Shown here: one piece after another, positions 7,497 to 18,130 of the stretch
Layout: the number at the start of each line of letters is the position of its first letter
How positions within the stretch are numbered: position 1 is the stretch's first letter
Assembly: GCA_002631715.1 (NCBI GenBank)
Contig: MRSX01000010.1
Location: 1 to 64,000 of the forward strand
Direction of reading: 5' to 3'
Length of the DNA stretch: 64,000 nt
DNA from: Candidatus Porisulfidus sp. TsSOB
Lineage (GTDB): Bacteria; Pseudomonadota; Gammaproteobacteria; Poriferisulfidales; Poriferisulfidaceae
Notes under the pieces: model-generated
Seen by the model: only the letters and a program-made list of their open reading frames with translations
Told to the model about the DNA's origin: nothing
The model's database searches: none
Made by a program: the position numbers and the translations under genes

Positions 7497-10403
7497 ATGA
7501 CTACTGAAGCAATTCGCGAGCAGCCCCCTGCTAAAAAACCAAATATCGCCACCGGTGCGCCACACTCGAGCGCGCCCACCGCGGCCAGCCTGCAGGCCAC
7601 CGCCCCTGGAAAATACAGAGTTATTCGACGCAATCGGCAACTAACACCTTTCGACGAATCCAAGATCCAAGTCGCCATTACCAAGGCATTCCTCGCCGTT
7701 GAAGGTGGTACCGCTGCCGCCTCTAGCCGCATTCATGAGATAGTCGCCGACCTCACCCGGCAGACCGTTCATGCTCTAACCCGCAGTCATCCGGAAAACG
7801 GCACGTTCCATATCGAGGATATCCAGGATCACGTGGAACTGGCTCTGATGCGTGGAGGCCACCACAAGGTGGCCCGGAGATACGTGCTGTACCGGGAGGA
7901 ACGCGCCCGCGAACGTGCCGAGAAGGAGGCAGAAGAGAAAAGCACTGAGGAGCGGCCTGCCACCCCCCTTCAAGTCAAGGCTGCCGATGGTTCCCTGCGT
8001 CCGCTGGACATGGAGCGCCTGCGCAAACTCGCCGAGGAAGCCTGCCGAGGCATTGATGACGTTGAGCCCGGCCCCGTCGTGGAAGAGGCCTGCCGAAACC
8101 TGTATGACGGCGTCCCCGAAGCCGAGGTCGACCGCCAGTTGACGATCAGCACCCGCAGCCTGATCGAGAAGGAACCGAATTACACGTTTGTCGCAGCGCG
8201 TCTGCTACTGCACAGCCTGCACCAGGAAGCAACGGAATTCGTCTATGACGCACCCGTGCAAACACAGAGCGTGGAGATGACGGTCGACTACGCCGACTAC
8301 TTCCCCCGCTACATCCGCCGCGGCACCACACTCGAACTGCTCAGCCCGCATCTGGCCCAGGAATACGACCTGGAAAAACTCGCGGCCGCCATCGTGCCAG
8401 AGCGGGATATGCAATTCACCTACCTTGGCCTGCAGACATTGTATGACCGCTACTTCATACACTCGAACAGCACCCGTTTCGAAATGCCTCAGGCCTTTTT
8501 TATGCGCGTGGCCATGGGCCTTGCCGGTCCCGAAGTGGATCGGGAGGCCCGGACCATCGAGTTCTACAACCTGCTGTCGACCTTCGACTTCATGAGTTCA
8601 ACTCCGACTTTGTTCAACTCCGGCACCCTGCGCCCACAACTGTCCTCGTGCTATCTGACCACCGTGCCAGACGACCTGGACGGCATCTTCAGTTCCATCA
8701 AGGACGATGCCATGCTGTCCAAATTCGCCGGCGGCCTCGGCAACGACTGGACCCGGATTCGCGCCATGGGTTCGCACATCAAGGGCACCAACGGCCGCTC
8801 CCAAGGCGTGGTGCCATTCCTCAAGGTGGCCAATGACACGGCCGTCGCCGTCAACCAGGGCGGCAAGCGCAAGGGCGCCATGTGCGCTTATCTCGAAACC
8901 TGGCATCTGGACATCGAGGAGTTCCTGGAACTACGCAAGAACACTGGCGACGACCGGCGACGCACACACGACATGAACACGGCCAACTGGGTTCCGGACC
9001 TGTTCATGAAACGCGTTGCCGACGACGGAGACTGGACCCTCTTCAGCCCGAGTGACACAGCCGACCTGCACGACTTGATCGGCGAAGAGTTCGAAACCCG
9101 CTACACCCAATATGAAGCGATGGCGGCAAACGGACAGATCTCGAACTCCAAGACAGTCCGCGCCAAGGACCTGTGGCGCAAGATGCTGGGCATGCTCTAT
9201 GAGACCGGTCATCCCTGGATTACCTTCAAGGATGTCTGCAACCTGCGCTCCCCGCAGCAGCACCATGGCGTCATCCATTCATCCAACCTGTGCACCGAAA
9301 TCACGCTCAATACTTCCGACGACGAAATCGCCGTGTGCAACCTCGGTTCCATCAATCTTGCGGCCCACGTCGACGAAAACGGCCTGATGATGGAAAAACT
9401 TGAGCGCACCGTGCAGACCGCCATGCGTATGCTGGACAACGTAATCGACTACAATTACTACAGCGTCGCCAAGGCGCGCCGTTCCAACCTGCTCCACCGC
9501 CCGGTCGGCTTGGGCCTGATGGGCTTCCAGGACGCGCTGTATCAGTTGCGTATCCCCTACGCCAGCGACGAAGCGATTGATTTCGCCGACCGATCCATGG
9601 AGGCGGTTAGTTACTTCGCCATTGACGCGTCTGCTGACTTGGCTCAGGAACGTGGCGCTTATCCGAGCTTCCAAGGCTCGCTATGGTCCCAGGGAATCCT
9701 GCCCATCGATTCAATGGAACGGGTCCGCCAGACGCGCGGCGACGAGCGGTTCTACCAGGTTAACGCCGATACCACGATGGACTGGGACGGCCTGCGCGAA
9801 AAAGTGCGCCTCGGCATCCGCAACTCCAACACGATGGCCATCGCACCGACCGCCACCATCTCCAATATCACCGGCGTGACGCAAAGCATCGAGCCCACTT
9901 ACCAGAACCTGTTCGTGAAGTCCAACCTGTCCGGCGAATTCACGGTCATCAACCTGTATCTGGTGCGCGACCTCAAGAAGGAAGACCTGTGGGACGATGT
10001 GATGATCAACGACCTCAAGCATTACAACGGCGGCATTCAGGGCATCGCCCGCATCCCGGACGAGATCAAACAGCTGTACATCACGGCATTCGAACTGGAT
10101 CCGCGCTGGCTGGTGGAGGCCGCTTCGCGCCGGCAGAAGTGGATCGACCAGGCGCAATCACTAAACCTCTACATGGCCACGCCTTCCGGACGCGATCTCG
10201 ACAACCTGTACAAGTTGGCTTGGGTGCGCGGCCTGAAGACCACTTACTACCTGCGCTCGCTCGGTGCCACACACGTTGAGAAAAGTACCGGTGACGAGCG
10301 CAGCCAACTCAACGCGGTCGCCGCGAATGCGACCACCCCGGACACCGGCGAAGACGCCGCCTCGTTCTGCTCCATGGACGAGGATTGCGAGGCTTGCCAG
10401 TAG
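7497..10403 (+). CDS. nrdA: class Ia ribonucleotide reductase, alpha subunit
   Basis: A 968-residue catalytic subunit that reduces ribonucleoside diphosphates to deoxy forms for DNA synthesis. After a variable 40-residue head come two consecutive ATP-cone domains (about 41-140, starting YRVIRRNRQLTPFD, and about 160-245, LQVKAADGSLRPLD), then the R1 barrel. Active-site regions are visible: SSTPTLFNSG and SSCYLTTV early in the barrel, NLCTEI with the second redox Cys, and PTATISNITG near the end. The C-terminal tail ends CSMDEDCEACQ, providing the redox-active cysteine pair. Two ATP-cones are known from Pseudomonas-type NrdA. It forms an operon with nrdB 27 bases downstream. Confidence 0.97.
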   Translation: MTTEAIREQPPAKKPNIATGAPHSSAPTAASLQATAPGKYRVIRRNRQLTPFDESKIQVAITKAFLAVEGGTAAASSRIHEIVADLTRQTVHALTRSHPENGTFHIEDIQDHVELALMRGGHHKVARRYVLYREERARERAEKEAEEKSTEERPATPLQVKAADGSLRPLDMERLRKLAEEACRGIDDVEPGPVVEEACRNLYDGVPEAEVDRQLTISTRSLIEKEPNYTFVAARLLLHSLHQEATEFVYDAPVQTQSVEMTVDYADYFPRYIRRGTTLELLSPHLAQEYDLEKLAAAIVPERDMQFTYLGLQTLYDRYFIHSNSTRFEMPQAFFMRVAMGLAGPEVDREARTIEFYNLLSTFDFMSSTPTLFNSGTLRPQLSSCYLTTVPDDLDGIFSSIKDDAMLSKFAGGLGNDWTRIRAMGSHIKGTNGRSQGVVPFLKVANDTAVAVNQGGKRKGAMCAYLETWHLDIEEFLELRKNTGDDRRRTHDMNTANWVPDLFMKRVADDGDWTLFSPSDTADLHDLIGEEFETRYTQYEAMAANGQISNSKTVRAKDLWRKMLGMLYETGHPWITFKDVCNLRSPQQHHGVIHSSNLCTEITLNTSDDEIAVCNLGSINLAAHVDENGLMMEKLERTVQTAMRMLDNVIDYNYYSVAKARRSNLLHRPVGLGLMGFQDALYQLRIPYASDEAIDFADRSMEAVSYFAIDASADLAQERGAYPSFQGSLWSQGILPIDSMERVRQTRGDERFYQVNADTTMDWDGLREKVRLGIRNSNTMAIAPTATISNITGVTQSIEPTYQNLFVKSNLSGEFTVINLYLVRDLKKEDLWDDVMINDLKHYNGGIQGIARIPDEIKQLYITAFELDPRWLVEAASRRQKWIDQAQSLNLYMATPSGRDLDNLYKLAWVRGLKTTYYLRSLGATHVEKSTGDERSQLNAVAANATTPDTGEDAASFCSMDEDCEACQ

Positions 10404-10430
10404 CCCCCGAACCTACGAAGGAGGATCACT

Positions 10431-11624
10431 ATGACATCCATGACTCCTACCGCTTGGGACGATCCGCTCTCCCCATCGAGCTCCCCACCGCCAGCCGCCG
10501 ATCTCGCCCTGGAACCCCGCCTGCCCGAGGCTCCGGCCGTCACGGAAACACCCTCCGCCGAAAACGGCGCCGGGGCCACTGGCCTGGAAACCCTGGAGAT
10601 GGGCGCGGCCCGTATCCAGGTTGATGACAAGCAGATCATCAACTGCCGCGCTGACCTGAATCAGCTGGTTCCTTTCAAGTACACCTGGGCCTGGGAGAAA
10701 TACCTGGCCGCCTGCAACAACCACTGGATGCCGCAGGAAATCAACATGACCGCGGACATCGAGTTGTGGAAGAACCCGGACGGCCTGACCGAGGACGAAC
10801 GCATGATCGTCATGCGCAACCTCGGATTCTTCTCGACCGCCGATTCGCTGGTGGCCAATAACTTGGTGCTGGCCGTATACCGGCACATCACCAACCCGGA
10901 ATGCCGGCAATACCTTCTTCGCCAAGCATTCGAGGAAGCCATCCACACCCATGCCTACCAATACTGCGTCGAATCACTGGGCCTAGACCAAGGCGAAGTG
11001 TTCAACATGTACCGCGAATTGCCATCCGTGGCACGCAAGGCGGAATGGGCGCTTCCCTTTACCCAGAGCCTAGGCGATCCCAACTTCCAGACCGGAACCT
11101 TTGAGAACGACCAGCGCCTGTTGCGCGACCTGATCGCGTTCTACGTGGTATTCGAGGGAATTTTCTTCTACGTAGGGTTCTCGCAGATCCTCTCGATGGG
11201 ACGGCGAAACAAGCTAACCGGCGTTGCCGAACAGTTCCAATACATCCTGCGTGACGAGTCCATGCATATGAATTTCGGGATCGACGTCATCAACCAGATC
11301 AAGATTGAAAATCCGCAGTTGTGGTCTGGAGAATTCCAGCAACAGATGATCGACCTGATTATGGAAGGCGTGGAATTGGAAATTGCCTACGCCTACGACA
11401 CCATGCCACGCGGTATCTTGGGAATGAACGCTCCTGTATTCGAGGACTACGTCAAGTTCATCGCCAATCGCAGGCTCGCCCAGGTCGGCCTGCCAGCGCA
11501 ATTCCCCGGCGCGCAGAACCCATTTCAATGGATGTCGGAGACCCTGGACCTGAAAAAGGAAAAGAACTTCTTCGAAACCCGGGTGACCGAATACCAGACC
11601 GGAGGGGCACTTAGTTGGGACTGA
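10431..11624 (+). CDS. nrdB: class Ia ribonucleotide reductase, beta subunit
   Basis: A 397-residue R2 protein that houses the di-iron tyrosyl-radical cofactor. The first 60 residues are a Pro/Ala-rich low-complexity head; the ferritin-like core starts near residue 65 ([21 protein letters not shown]). Metal-ligand segments are visible: the first Glu/Asp region at [25 protein letters not shown] containing Glu and His, and [10 protein letters not shown] near the end. A strong ribosome site (GAAGGAGG) precedes the ATG. It is the second gene of the nrdAB operon and is followed 20 bases later by an intrinsic terminator. Confidence 0.97.
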   Translation: MTSMTPTAWDDPLSPSSSPPPAADLALEPRLPEAPAVTETPSAENGAGATGLETLEMGAARIQVDDKQIINCRADLNQLVPFKYTWAWEKYLAACNNHWMPQEINMTADIELWKNPDGLTEDERMIVMRNLGFFSTADSLVANNLVLAVYRHITNPECRQYLLRQAFEEAIHTHAYQYCVESLGLDQGEVFNMYRELPSVARKAEWALPFTQSLGDPNFQTGTFENDQRLLRDLIAFYVVFEGIFFYVGFSQILSMGRRNKLTGVAEQFQYILRDESMHMNFGIDVINQIKIENPQLWSGEFQQQMIDLIMEGVELEIAYAYDTMPRGILGMNAPVFEDYVKFIANRRLAQVGLPAQFPGAQNPFQWMSETLDLKKEKNFFETRVTEYQTGGALSWD

Positions 11625-11645
11625 CTATCGGTTGAGTGCCAACCT

Positions 11646-11676
11646 AGCGCACGCACATTTCTGCGTGCGCTTTTTA
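11646..11676 (+). terminator. intrinsic terminator of nrdAB
   Basis: AGCGCACGCA (11646-11655) pairs perfectly with TGCGTGCGCT (11662-11671) across a six-base loop and is followed by a T run. It sits 21 bases after the nrdB stop and in front of the DASS transporter gene. Confidence 0.9.
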
Positions 11677-11695
11677 TTCGAAGAGATAGCGCCTT

Positions 11696-13384
11696 ATGTT
11701 CGCTCGCCCCACATGGCATGACGACAGGCCGGTAACCTTGCGCAACCGGATCGGGCTATGGCTCGGACCGCTGGTATTCGTCCTGATTCTCGCTTTCACA
11801 GATCTCGACCCCGGAAATCCGATGGTCACCCGCATGGTGGCCATCACCGCCTGGATGGCCATCTGGTGGATCAGCGAAGCCATCCCGATCGCCGCAACCG
11901 CCCTGATGCCGCTGGTACTGTTCCCGGCCATGGGCATCATGCGGGGCCGCTACACCGATGTTTCAAGGCAGGTCGATTTAGGAGACTCCGCACTCAGCGG
12001 CGGACTGGCCCCCGGCGACCTGAGCATCAGCCTCCACAACGTGGTCACCCAGTACATGAGCTGGGTGACATTTCTCCTGCTGGGTGGGTTCTTAGTGGCG
12101 ATCGCAGTGCAGAAATGGGACCTGCATAAACGCATCGCGCTGAACATTCTTCGGGTCATGGGCAACCGGCTCGACACCCTGATACTCGGATTCATGCTGG
12201 CGGCTTCCCTTCTGTCGATGTGGCTATCCAATACCGCCACCACCATGATGCTGCTTCCGATTGCACTATCCGTCGTCCTGCTCCGCGAGGAATTCTACGC
12301 GGCTCATAACGCAACCGATACACCTTTACACCCCCGCGAGAGGAATTTTTCCTTTGCCTTGCTGTTGGGACTCGCATATGCCGCTTCCATCGGTGGTATG
12401 GCCACGTTGACGGGAACACCCCCCAACGCCATTTTGGTCGCCCAGTTTGAGCAACTTTATCCCAATGCACCTCCTATCTCGTTCGCTTCCTGGTCGATGA
12501 TGGCAATGCCTTTCTCGTTCCTGTTCCTAGGATGTGCCTGGCTGTTGCTAACCCGTCTGGTTTTTCCCCTGCCCCCTACGGGCCAATTCAGCGGCGGCGA
12601 TCTGATTGCCCGGCAACACCGGGAACTTGGACCGATGAGTCCAGAGGAAAAGAGAGTCTTGGCGGTGTTTGTCACCCTGGTCGTTCTATGGTTTACCCGC
12701 AAGAAACACTTGTTCGGCAGCGACGTCGACATCTTCGGCTGGAGCCATTACTTGGACCTGTTCCTGGCCCGGTTTGATATTTCTGCCATCGGTTCAATGC
12801 TCGACGACGGCACGGTTGCAATTGCCATGGCGCTTTTGCTGTTCGCGCTTCCCGCCAAATCGACTCACGGCCGGCTGCTGGATGCGGATGACGTAAACAA
12901 GGTCCCATGGGGGGTGTTGATTCTCTTCGGCGGCGGCTTAGCGCTGGCCAAGGGATTCGGCGTTTCCGGCCTGTCTTCCTGGGCTGCTCAGCAGTTTGAA
13001 ATCCTGTTGCACGACAGTAGTTCGCTTGTGGTCGTCATGAGCACGGTTGGCTTCATCACCAGCCTGACCGAACTGACCTCCAATACGGCCACCACCTCCA
13101 CGGCTATCCCGATCATGGCCAGTCTTGCGCAAGGCATCGAGGTACACCCCTTGCTGTTGCTGATCCCGACGGCTCTGGCCGCCTCCTGCGCGTTCATGCT
13201 GCCTATTTCCACCCCACCCAATGCTATCGTCTACGGCTCACGGCGGGTCCCAATCATCAAGATGATCATCGCCGGAGTTTGGTTGGACATCCTGTCGATT
13301 GTCATATTGACCACGCTGGTCTTTAGCCTTGGCCATTGGGTTTTCGGTTTGTTGGGCGAAGTCCCCGGCTGGGCCTTACAATGA
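11696..13384 (+). CDS. DASS/SLC13-family sodium-coupled anion transporter
   Basis: A 562-residue inner-membrane carrier of the divalent anion:Na+ symporter family, which takes up dicarboxylates, citrate or sulfate. The two family-defining SNT motifs are present: WLSNTATTMMLLPIA near residue 180 and LTSNTATTSTAIPIM near 465. Each is paired with a helical hairpin motif, TLTGTPPNAIL near 240 and PISTPPNAIVYGS near 510. The region 295-365 is a cytoplasmic linker. The gene begins 20 bases after the nrdB terminator with its own ATG. Substrate cannot be decided from sequence; TPPNAI-type members usually carry C4-dicarboxylates. Confidence 0.9.
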   Translation: MFARPTWHDDRPVTLRNRIGLWLGPLVFVLILAFTDLDPGNPMVTRMVAITAWMAIWWISEAIPIAATALMPLVLFPAMGIMRGRYTDVSRQVDLGDSALSGGLAPGDLSISLHNVVTQYMSWVTFLLLGGFLVAIAVQKWDLHKRIALNILRVMGNRLDTLILGFMLAASLLSMWLSNTATTMMLLPIALSVVLLREEFYAAHNATDTPLHPRERNFSFALLLGLAYAASIGGMATLTGTPPNAILVAQFEQLYPNAPPISFASWSMMAMPFSFLFLGCAWLLLTRLVFPLPPTGQFSGGDLIARQHRELGPMSPEEKRVLAVFVTLVVLWFTRKKHLFGSDVDIFGWSHYLDLFLARFDISAIGSMLDDGTVAIAMALLLFALPAKSTHGRLLDADDVNKVPWGVLILFGGGLALAKGFGVSGLSSWAAQQFEILLHDSSSLVVVMSTVGFITSLTELTSNTATTSTAIPIMASLAQGIEVHPLLLLIPTALAASCAFMLPISTPPNAIVYGSRRVPIIKMIIAGVWLDILSIVILTTLVFSLGHWVFGLLGEVPGWALQ

Positions 13385-13409
13385 ATCCGCCACTAGATTC
13401 GACCCATCC

Positions 13410-14102
13410 ATGAGTATCTTCACTGACCGCGTCGCTGTTGTCACCGGGGCAGCCGGAGTGCTGGGTCAAGCCACAGTTCGACGCTTCGAGGAATTCGGTG
13501 CGACTACCGTTGCCGTGGACTGCGATGTCAAGCGATTGGAAGACGTGCCAAGTTCGGCGGCCCATGCTTGCGACCTGACCAATGAATCTTCCGTAAACAA
13601 GACCTTTAACGCCATTCACCAGCAGCAAGGCCATATTGATATTCTTGCCAACGTCGCTGGCGGGTTCGCGATGGGACCAAGGGTCGAAGAAGCGACTCTG
13701 GGCGACTGGATTGACATGTTTCAGATTAACGCCGTCACTGCCTGGCTGGCTTGCAAGTACGCCCTACCGATCATGCGGGAGGCTGATTTCGGCCGCATCA
13801 TCAACGTGGGGGCTCGAGCCGTGCGTAAACCAGGGGCGCGAATGGCCCCCTACTGTGTCTCGAAAGCAGCCGTGGTCACCTTGACGGAAGTGCTTGCCCT
13901 TGAATGCGCCGAAACCGGAATCACGGCCAACTGCATCCTGCCCGGCACCATTGATACCCCCCGGAATCGCTCCGACATGCCCAATGCCGACCATTCAAAG
14001 TGGGTGCCGCCCGAGGATCTTGCCGCTGCCATCATCCATCTCGCCAATCCATCCAGCAAATCTATTAACGGCGCCATCGTCCCGGTTTACGGACGCAGTT
14101 GA
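13410..14102 (+). CDS. short-chain dehydrogenase/reductase
   Basis: A 230-residue Rossmann-fold SDR. The start ATG at 13410 (MSIFTDRVAVVTG) puts the cofactor motif TGAAGVLG at residues 10-17, the normal place; a longer frame upstream overlaps the transporter gene. NVAGG (residues about 78-82) is the NNAG equivalent, and YCVSKAA gives the catalytic Tyr and Lys. The acidic residue after strand 2 (VAVDCD) suggests NAD preference. It lies 25 bases after the transporter and may be expressed with it. Substrate unknown. Confidence 0.88.
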   Translation: MSIFTDRVAVVTGAAGVLGQATVRRFEEFGATTVAVDCDVKRLEDVPSSAAHACDLTNESSVNKTFNAIHQQQGHIDILANVAGGFAMGPRVEEATLGDWIDMFQINAVTAWLACKYALPIMREADFGRIINVGARAVRKPGARMAPYCVSKAAVVTLTEVLALECAETGITANCILPGTIDTPRNRSDMPNADHSKWVPPEDLAAAIIHLANPSSKSINGAIVPVYGRS

Positions 14103-14148
14103 CGAAAGGCGCCTTCGTCGCCTGTTCCGTAGCAGCAAAACCCAGGGG

Positions 14149-15075
14149 TTACTTGACTAGGATTCGTTTGACTTCGTATTGCCCGTAAAACTCTTGGCCA
14201 AGCAGCGCCAGCACCCCGTTCTTCCCATACAAATGCAAGGCACCGACGGCAATGAACGCATTGCCCTCGCGAAACGCTGCGCCCATGTAGTGCGTCATCA
14301 CAACGCTTCGAATATCAATAGCATGCTTGACATACATTTCATAATGCTTCCGTTTACTCGGGTCTTTATCAATAAAGTCCGTCGACAAATCCATCATGGC
14401 CTGCAAGTCTTCCTGCCCGTAGGCCAGAACGATCTCTTCCATGGTGTTGCGCATCTCTGGAAAGGCTCGCAACTTGTCTTTCAGCAATGAGACCTGTGAA
14501 TCCACCGGCATCGCATAGAATGCGGCCAGCAGCTCTTCCGGACTCTCGATCTGATACAACTCTTTGTCCTGCAGCACCGCCAGATCCAGAAGCTTCTGAT
14601 CCACAATCGGTCCTTGGTGCTCTGACTTAATAGCGAGGCTGTGGATCGCGGCCCACGGTTTTACGCGCCGCGCAAACTCATCATCGACGTAATTGCTTTT
14701 GAGGATCGTATATACCTTCTGCGCCACTTCCTCGCCAGCGACCTCCGCAAGCGTCTGCTTGCCCGGCAGCATCATGCGGCCGCGAATATTCTGAAGCCCA
14801 TGGTAGGGATTCCACAATTCACTCCCGGGAAACGCCTCAATGGCATAGGCCGACGATTGCGTGAACACGTCCATGACCGGTTTCGGAATCCGCGTGACGC
14901 GTTCATCGTTACTATGGAGGGTGCCGAGAATGTGCCCGACGACTTCGCCGTCCTTGCTCACCTCCCAAAAGACACCTTCCGAAAATGGTGCCGGTCTTTG
15001 AGAGATATAGATGGATCCGACCAGCAGAACAAGCAGCAGTGCAATAAGTGCTGCCGGAGTAAGACGCTCAGACAT
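14149..15075 (-). CDS. TraB/GumN-family protein
   Basis: A 308-residue membrane-anchored protein. After MSERLTP there is one transmembrane segment (residues 7-25), then the TraB/GumN domain with HILGTLHSNDERV near residue 50, IEAFPG near 85 and, close to the C terminus, FIAVGALHLYGKNGVLALL. These paired GxxH-type motifs define the family, related to erythromycin-esterase-like and pheromone-shutdown proteins and probably metal-dependent hydrolases. ATG 15075 is preferred over a GTG at 15120. It marks the left end of the accessory island and runs in the same direction as the export genes. Role in the island is not shown. Confidence 0.8.
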   Translation of the reverse strand: MSERLTPAALIALLLVLLVGSIYISQRPAPFSEGVFWEVSKDGEVVGHILGTLHSNDERVTRIPKPVMDVFTQSSAYAIEAFPGSELWNPYHGLQNIRGRMMLPGKQTLAEVAGEEVAQKVYTILKSNYVDDEFARRVKPWAAIHSLAIKSEHQGPIVDQKLLDLAVLQDKELYQIESPEELLAAFYAMPVDSQVSLLKDKLRAFPEMRNTMEEIVLAYGQEDLQAMMDLSTDFIDKDPSKRKHYEMYVKHAIDIRSVVMTHYMGAAFREGNAFIAVGALHLYGKNGVLALLGQEFYGQYEVKRILVK

Positions 15076-15204
15076 CTCGCTGAAAAAACCGTCAGAAAAT
15101 GCTGTGCGCAAGTCTATCACAGAGACTCGCTCTCACTGCCAATCGCGCGGGTAGCACAGAAACCTTTACGATTCAGGTGTTGCCGCCGTGCAAATCCCCT
15201 CGCG

Positions 15205-18126
15205 TCAGGCGACTTGACGGCGAACTAGATCCCGGAAAACCCCTCCAACCTCCATCAATGTCTCGAAGGTCCCCACTTCGACCACTTTCCCGGCCTGCAT
15301 GACATAAATGCGATCCGCCTGGCGCAACGTTGAAAGGCGGTGAGCGATGACAATCCGAGTCGAACGTAGACTCGCGAGGTTGTCCATGACCCTGGCTTGA
15401 TTATCGTTGTCGAGCCAATTCGTCGCCTCGTCGAGCAACATAACTCGGGGGGCTTCAATCAGCGCATGAGCAATCACGATACGCTGACTTTCTCCTCCTG
15501 ACGTAAGGCCGCCACCACCCACGCACGTCAGCATCCCCATCGGCATCCGCATGATGTCGCGGTCGACAGATGCGGCCTTGGCGGCTGTCCATGCGACATC
15601 ACTGGTCACGCCTTCCCGGTCTCCAACGATGTTGTCCCATACGTCCTCTGGATGCAATTGCAGGTCCTGAGGGACTGCGCCAACCTTCCGGCGCACTTGC
15701 TTGAGGTTGAGATGCTTCAGGTCGCGTCCGTCATAGTACACCGCTCCGGAAGACGGGTGGTCCAAGCCAAGCGCTATTCGGAAAATCGTACTCTTGCCTG
15801 CCCCCGATTCGCCAGCAATAGCGACAAATTCGCCGGGGTTGGCACGAATTGTGACATCGTCGAGAATCAGGGGACCCTCAGGATCATATCGAAAAGTGAT
15901 GTGGTCGAACACGACCTCACCCCCCAAACTCTCGACAAGTTCTCCCTCAGAACTTGTCTCCGGGGTCTCGGATAGAAATGGGCGAATTTGATCGAATGCT
16001 GGCATGATGGCAACGACTGCACTGAACGATGCGCCCAACCGGGCCACCGCCGCCTGAAACACTATAAACACGAGGTAAATGACAAGGAAGTCTCCGATCT
16101 CGATTCCCTCCCGACCTGGCGTCATCATCATCAGAAATAGCGTCGCACCGGCTAGCAGTGGCAATGCGGCCCCAAATGCCTGTAGATGATCTTCCAAGGT
16201 GCCCAGTTTGGATTCCGCACGTTTCTGATCGCGGTAGCCACGCGCCAGAACCGCGAAAGCGGTCCCTTCCGCATCATCAATTCGCAGTTTAGAAATGCCG
16301 TTGATGAACTGAAACAGCTGGCCCGCCATGTGGTGAACGGTCCGCATTACTTGGCCATAAGGCGAGATTTGCTGCAGGCCCAAGACCACGGTTACAACCA
16401 AGGACAAAAAACCAAAAGCAGCTGTAACAGTTCCCAGCACCTCATCGTAGTAGGAAATCAGGAGAAACGCGGGTAACAGGAAAACGATTGACAGCACTGC
16501 ATTTGCGATCACGGCCCGCACAGCATCGCGGAGAGCTTGAAACGTCATGCCTCGCATGGCGAGATTGCCCGCCGGGTAACGACGCAAGAAACTCAAAGGC
16601 AGTCGGAGCAGGCGATCCCAGAATGCAGCCTCAAGCCGAGACGCGCCACGTCCTTCGAGGCGCATGAGCGCCATGCCCTGAAGGATATGCAGTAATGCCC
16701 CAACCAAAGCGAATGCTGCCAGTGTTGCTGTCGCCAGATACAGCAGACTTATTTCACCAGTTGGAATGACTTCATCCACAACGAAACCTACCACTACGGC
16801 AGGCACCAGTATGACCAAGCCACCAAGCAGCCCGGCTGTCGCAAAGCGTAAAAAATCAGCAACTAGACCTTTCCGAACAAGCTGGTACAGGTCTCGCAAT
16901 CCGACCTTGCCCGACGTCAGCGGCTGGTAGAAAACCCAGGCGTCAAGATCAAGCGCCTTCGCACGTTCGGGAGTCACTCGAGTGCCGCGTCGTCCGACCA
17001 TCTCCGTTTCCCGATAATGCCCGAGCATACCCGGCAGCAATGCCACAGGCTGTCCATCGGCTTCCCGAAACGCCAACATCGCACCGCTGTCTCCAATCCA
17101 CCACCGTTCTTCCCAAGTTAGCCGCACCTGCCGACCGCGCACTCCAGATGCATCCAAGACGTCGCCGAGGGTAGGAGCCGAATCAACAACGCCCGATTTT
17201 GCGGGCCATTTGAAATCAATGCCTTCATGTTCCCCTATAACTTTCAACACCTCAAACAATGCCGTACCGTCCACATCGACCTTTTCTTCATCCGGAAGAT
17301 CGTAGAGGTTGAACAGACGGCGTCGGGCATGCTCTTCGTCGCTGCGGCGATTAGTCACACGGTCCCGCTCCAGATTCGCCTGATCAGCAACCGCCAGATT
17401 GCGGTTGAGCCGCTCATGAGAAAACGCTGTCACGTGGAAATTCGCTAAAGCAGACAGAAGAAGCCCCTCTTTGGCAAAACTTTCCGAGGATCGAATGGAA
17501 AGTTTCGTTTTTTCCATTAAAGTCAGCCAAGTCGCAGGCGTGAGCGGTACGGTGCCCTTCGCGGGCTCGCCATGCAAATCACCCTCGACCGGATCGATTA
17601 GCCCCAGAAACAATCCCGCTCCTGAAGACAGTTGCGATACCCACACCACGCCCTGCCGGGACGAAAGTGTGCCGCCCACTTCTGGAAAAATCTTGCCAGG
17701 CTCGACAGGTGTGTCCGGTCGCGGCCGATGCCCAGCATCCCGAGACAGTTCAGTAGAAATATCCGTGATCCATGCATCGACATGCTCTGCCAATTCCGTG
17801 TTCGGAACTACACTCAAGTCTGCAATCGAAAGACGCCACAAAACCGTGTCCGGCAATCCTTTCGCAACCAAACCGAAAGTCGTGCCCCCTTCCTGCGGAA
17901 CCACACCCGGCAGAAGACGTCCGGAATGAGCACGAAACAGGTGTTGCGGGGATGCCTGGTCCACTCCGCCTTGACGCTCGACCAGAAACAGGTCAACCGC
18001 ACCTTTCTCGATGAACCAGATGCTTTGCGGGTCGTCCATGTCTATCGGCAGGTTTCCGGCGCAGGGCACCAAAGATCCTGATCGAACCGCCAAACTGGCA
18101 AGAGAGTGGAATTCCGGAGACGCCAT
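15205..18126 (-). CDS. NHLM-type ABC transporter with N-terminal cNMP-like domain
   Basis: A 973-residue half-transporter of the NHLM bacteriocin-export type. Residues 1-130 resemble a cyclic-nucleotide-binding beta-roll (IWFIEKGAVDLFLVER), 130-400 is a linker, about 400-680 is the six-helix membrane domain and about 720-965 is the ATPase. The ATPase has Walker A GESGAGKST, signature LTSGGESQR, Walker B VMLLDEATN and switch His in IVIAHRL. It lacks a C39 peptidase and pairs with the peptidase-containing transporter immediately upstream, whose stop codon lies five bases before this ATG. The pair is the usual export machine for precursors with nitrile-hydratase-like leaders. Confidence 0.92.
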   Translation of the reverse strand: MASPEFHSLASLAVRSGSLVPCAGNLPIDMDDPQSIWFIEKGAVDLFLVERQGGVDQASPQHLFRAHSGRLLPGVVPQEGGTTFGLVAKGLPDTVLWRLSIADLSVVPNTELAEHVDAWITDISTELSRDAGHRPRPDTPVEPGKIFPEVGGTLSSRQGVVWVSQLSSGAGLFLGLIDPVEGDLHGEPAKGTVPLTPATWLTLMEKTKLSIRSSESFAKEGLLLSALANFHVTAFSHERLNRNLAVADQANLERDRVTNRRSDEEHARRRLFNLYDLPDEEKVDVDGTALFEVLKVIGEHEGIDFKWPAKSGVVDSAPTLGDVLDASGVRGRQVRLTWEERWWIGDSGAMLAFREADGQPVALLPGMLGHYRETEMVGRRGTRVTPERAKALDLDAWVFYQPLTSGKVGLRDLYQLVRKGLVADFLRFATAGLLGGLVILVPAVVVGFVVDEVIPTGEISLLYLATATLAAFALVGALLHILQGMALMRLEGRGASRLEAAFWDRLLRLPLSFLRRYPAGNLAMRGMTFQALRDAVRAVIANAVLSIVFLLPAFLLISYYDEVLGTVTAAFGFLSLVVTVVLGLQQISPYGQVMRTVHHMAGQLFQFINGISKLRIDDAEGTAFAVLARGYRDQKRAESKLGTLEDHLQAFGAALPLLAGATLFLMMMTPGREGIEIGDFLVIYLVFIVFQAAVARLGASFSAVVAIMPAFDQIRPFLSETPETSSEGELVESLGGEVVFDHITFRYDPEGPLILDDVTIRANPGEFVAIAGESGAGKSTIFRIALGLDHPSSGAVYYDGRDLKHLNLKQVRRKVGAVPQDLQLHPEDVWDNIVGDREGVTSDVAWTAAKAASVDRDIMRMPMGMLTCVGGGGLTSGGESQRIVIAHALIEAPRVMLLDEATNWLDNDNQARVMDNLASLRSTRIVIAHRLSTLRQADRIYVMQAGKVVEVGTFETLMEVGGVFRDLVRRQVA

Positions 18127-18130
18127 GGGA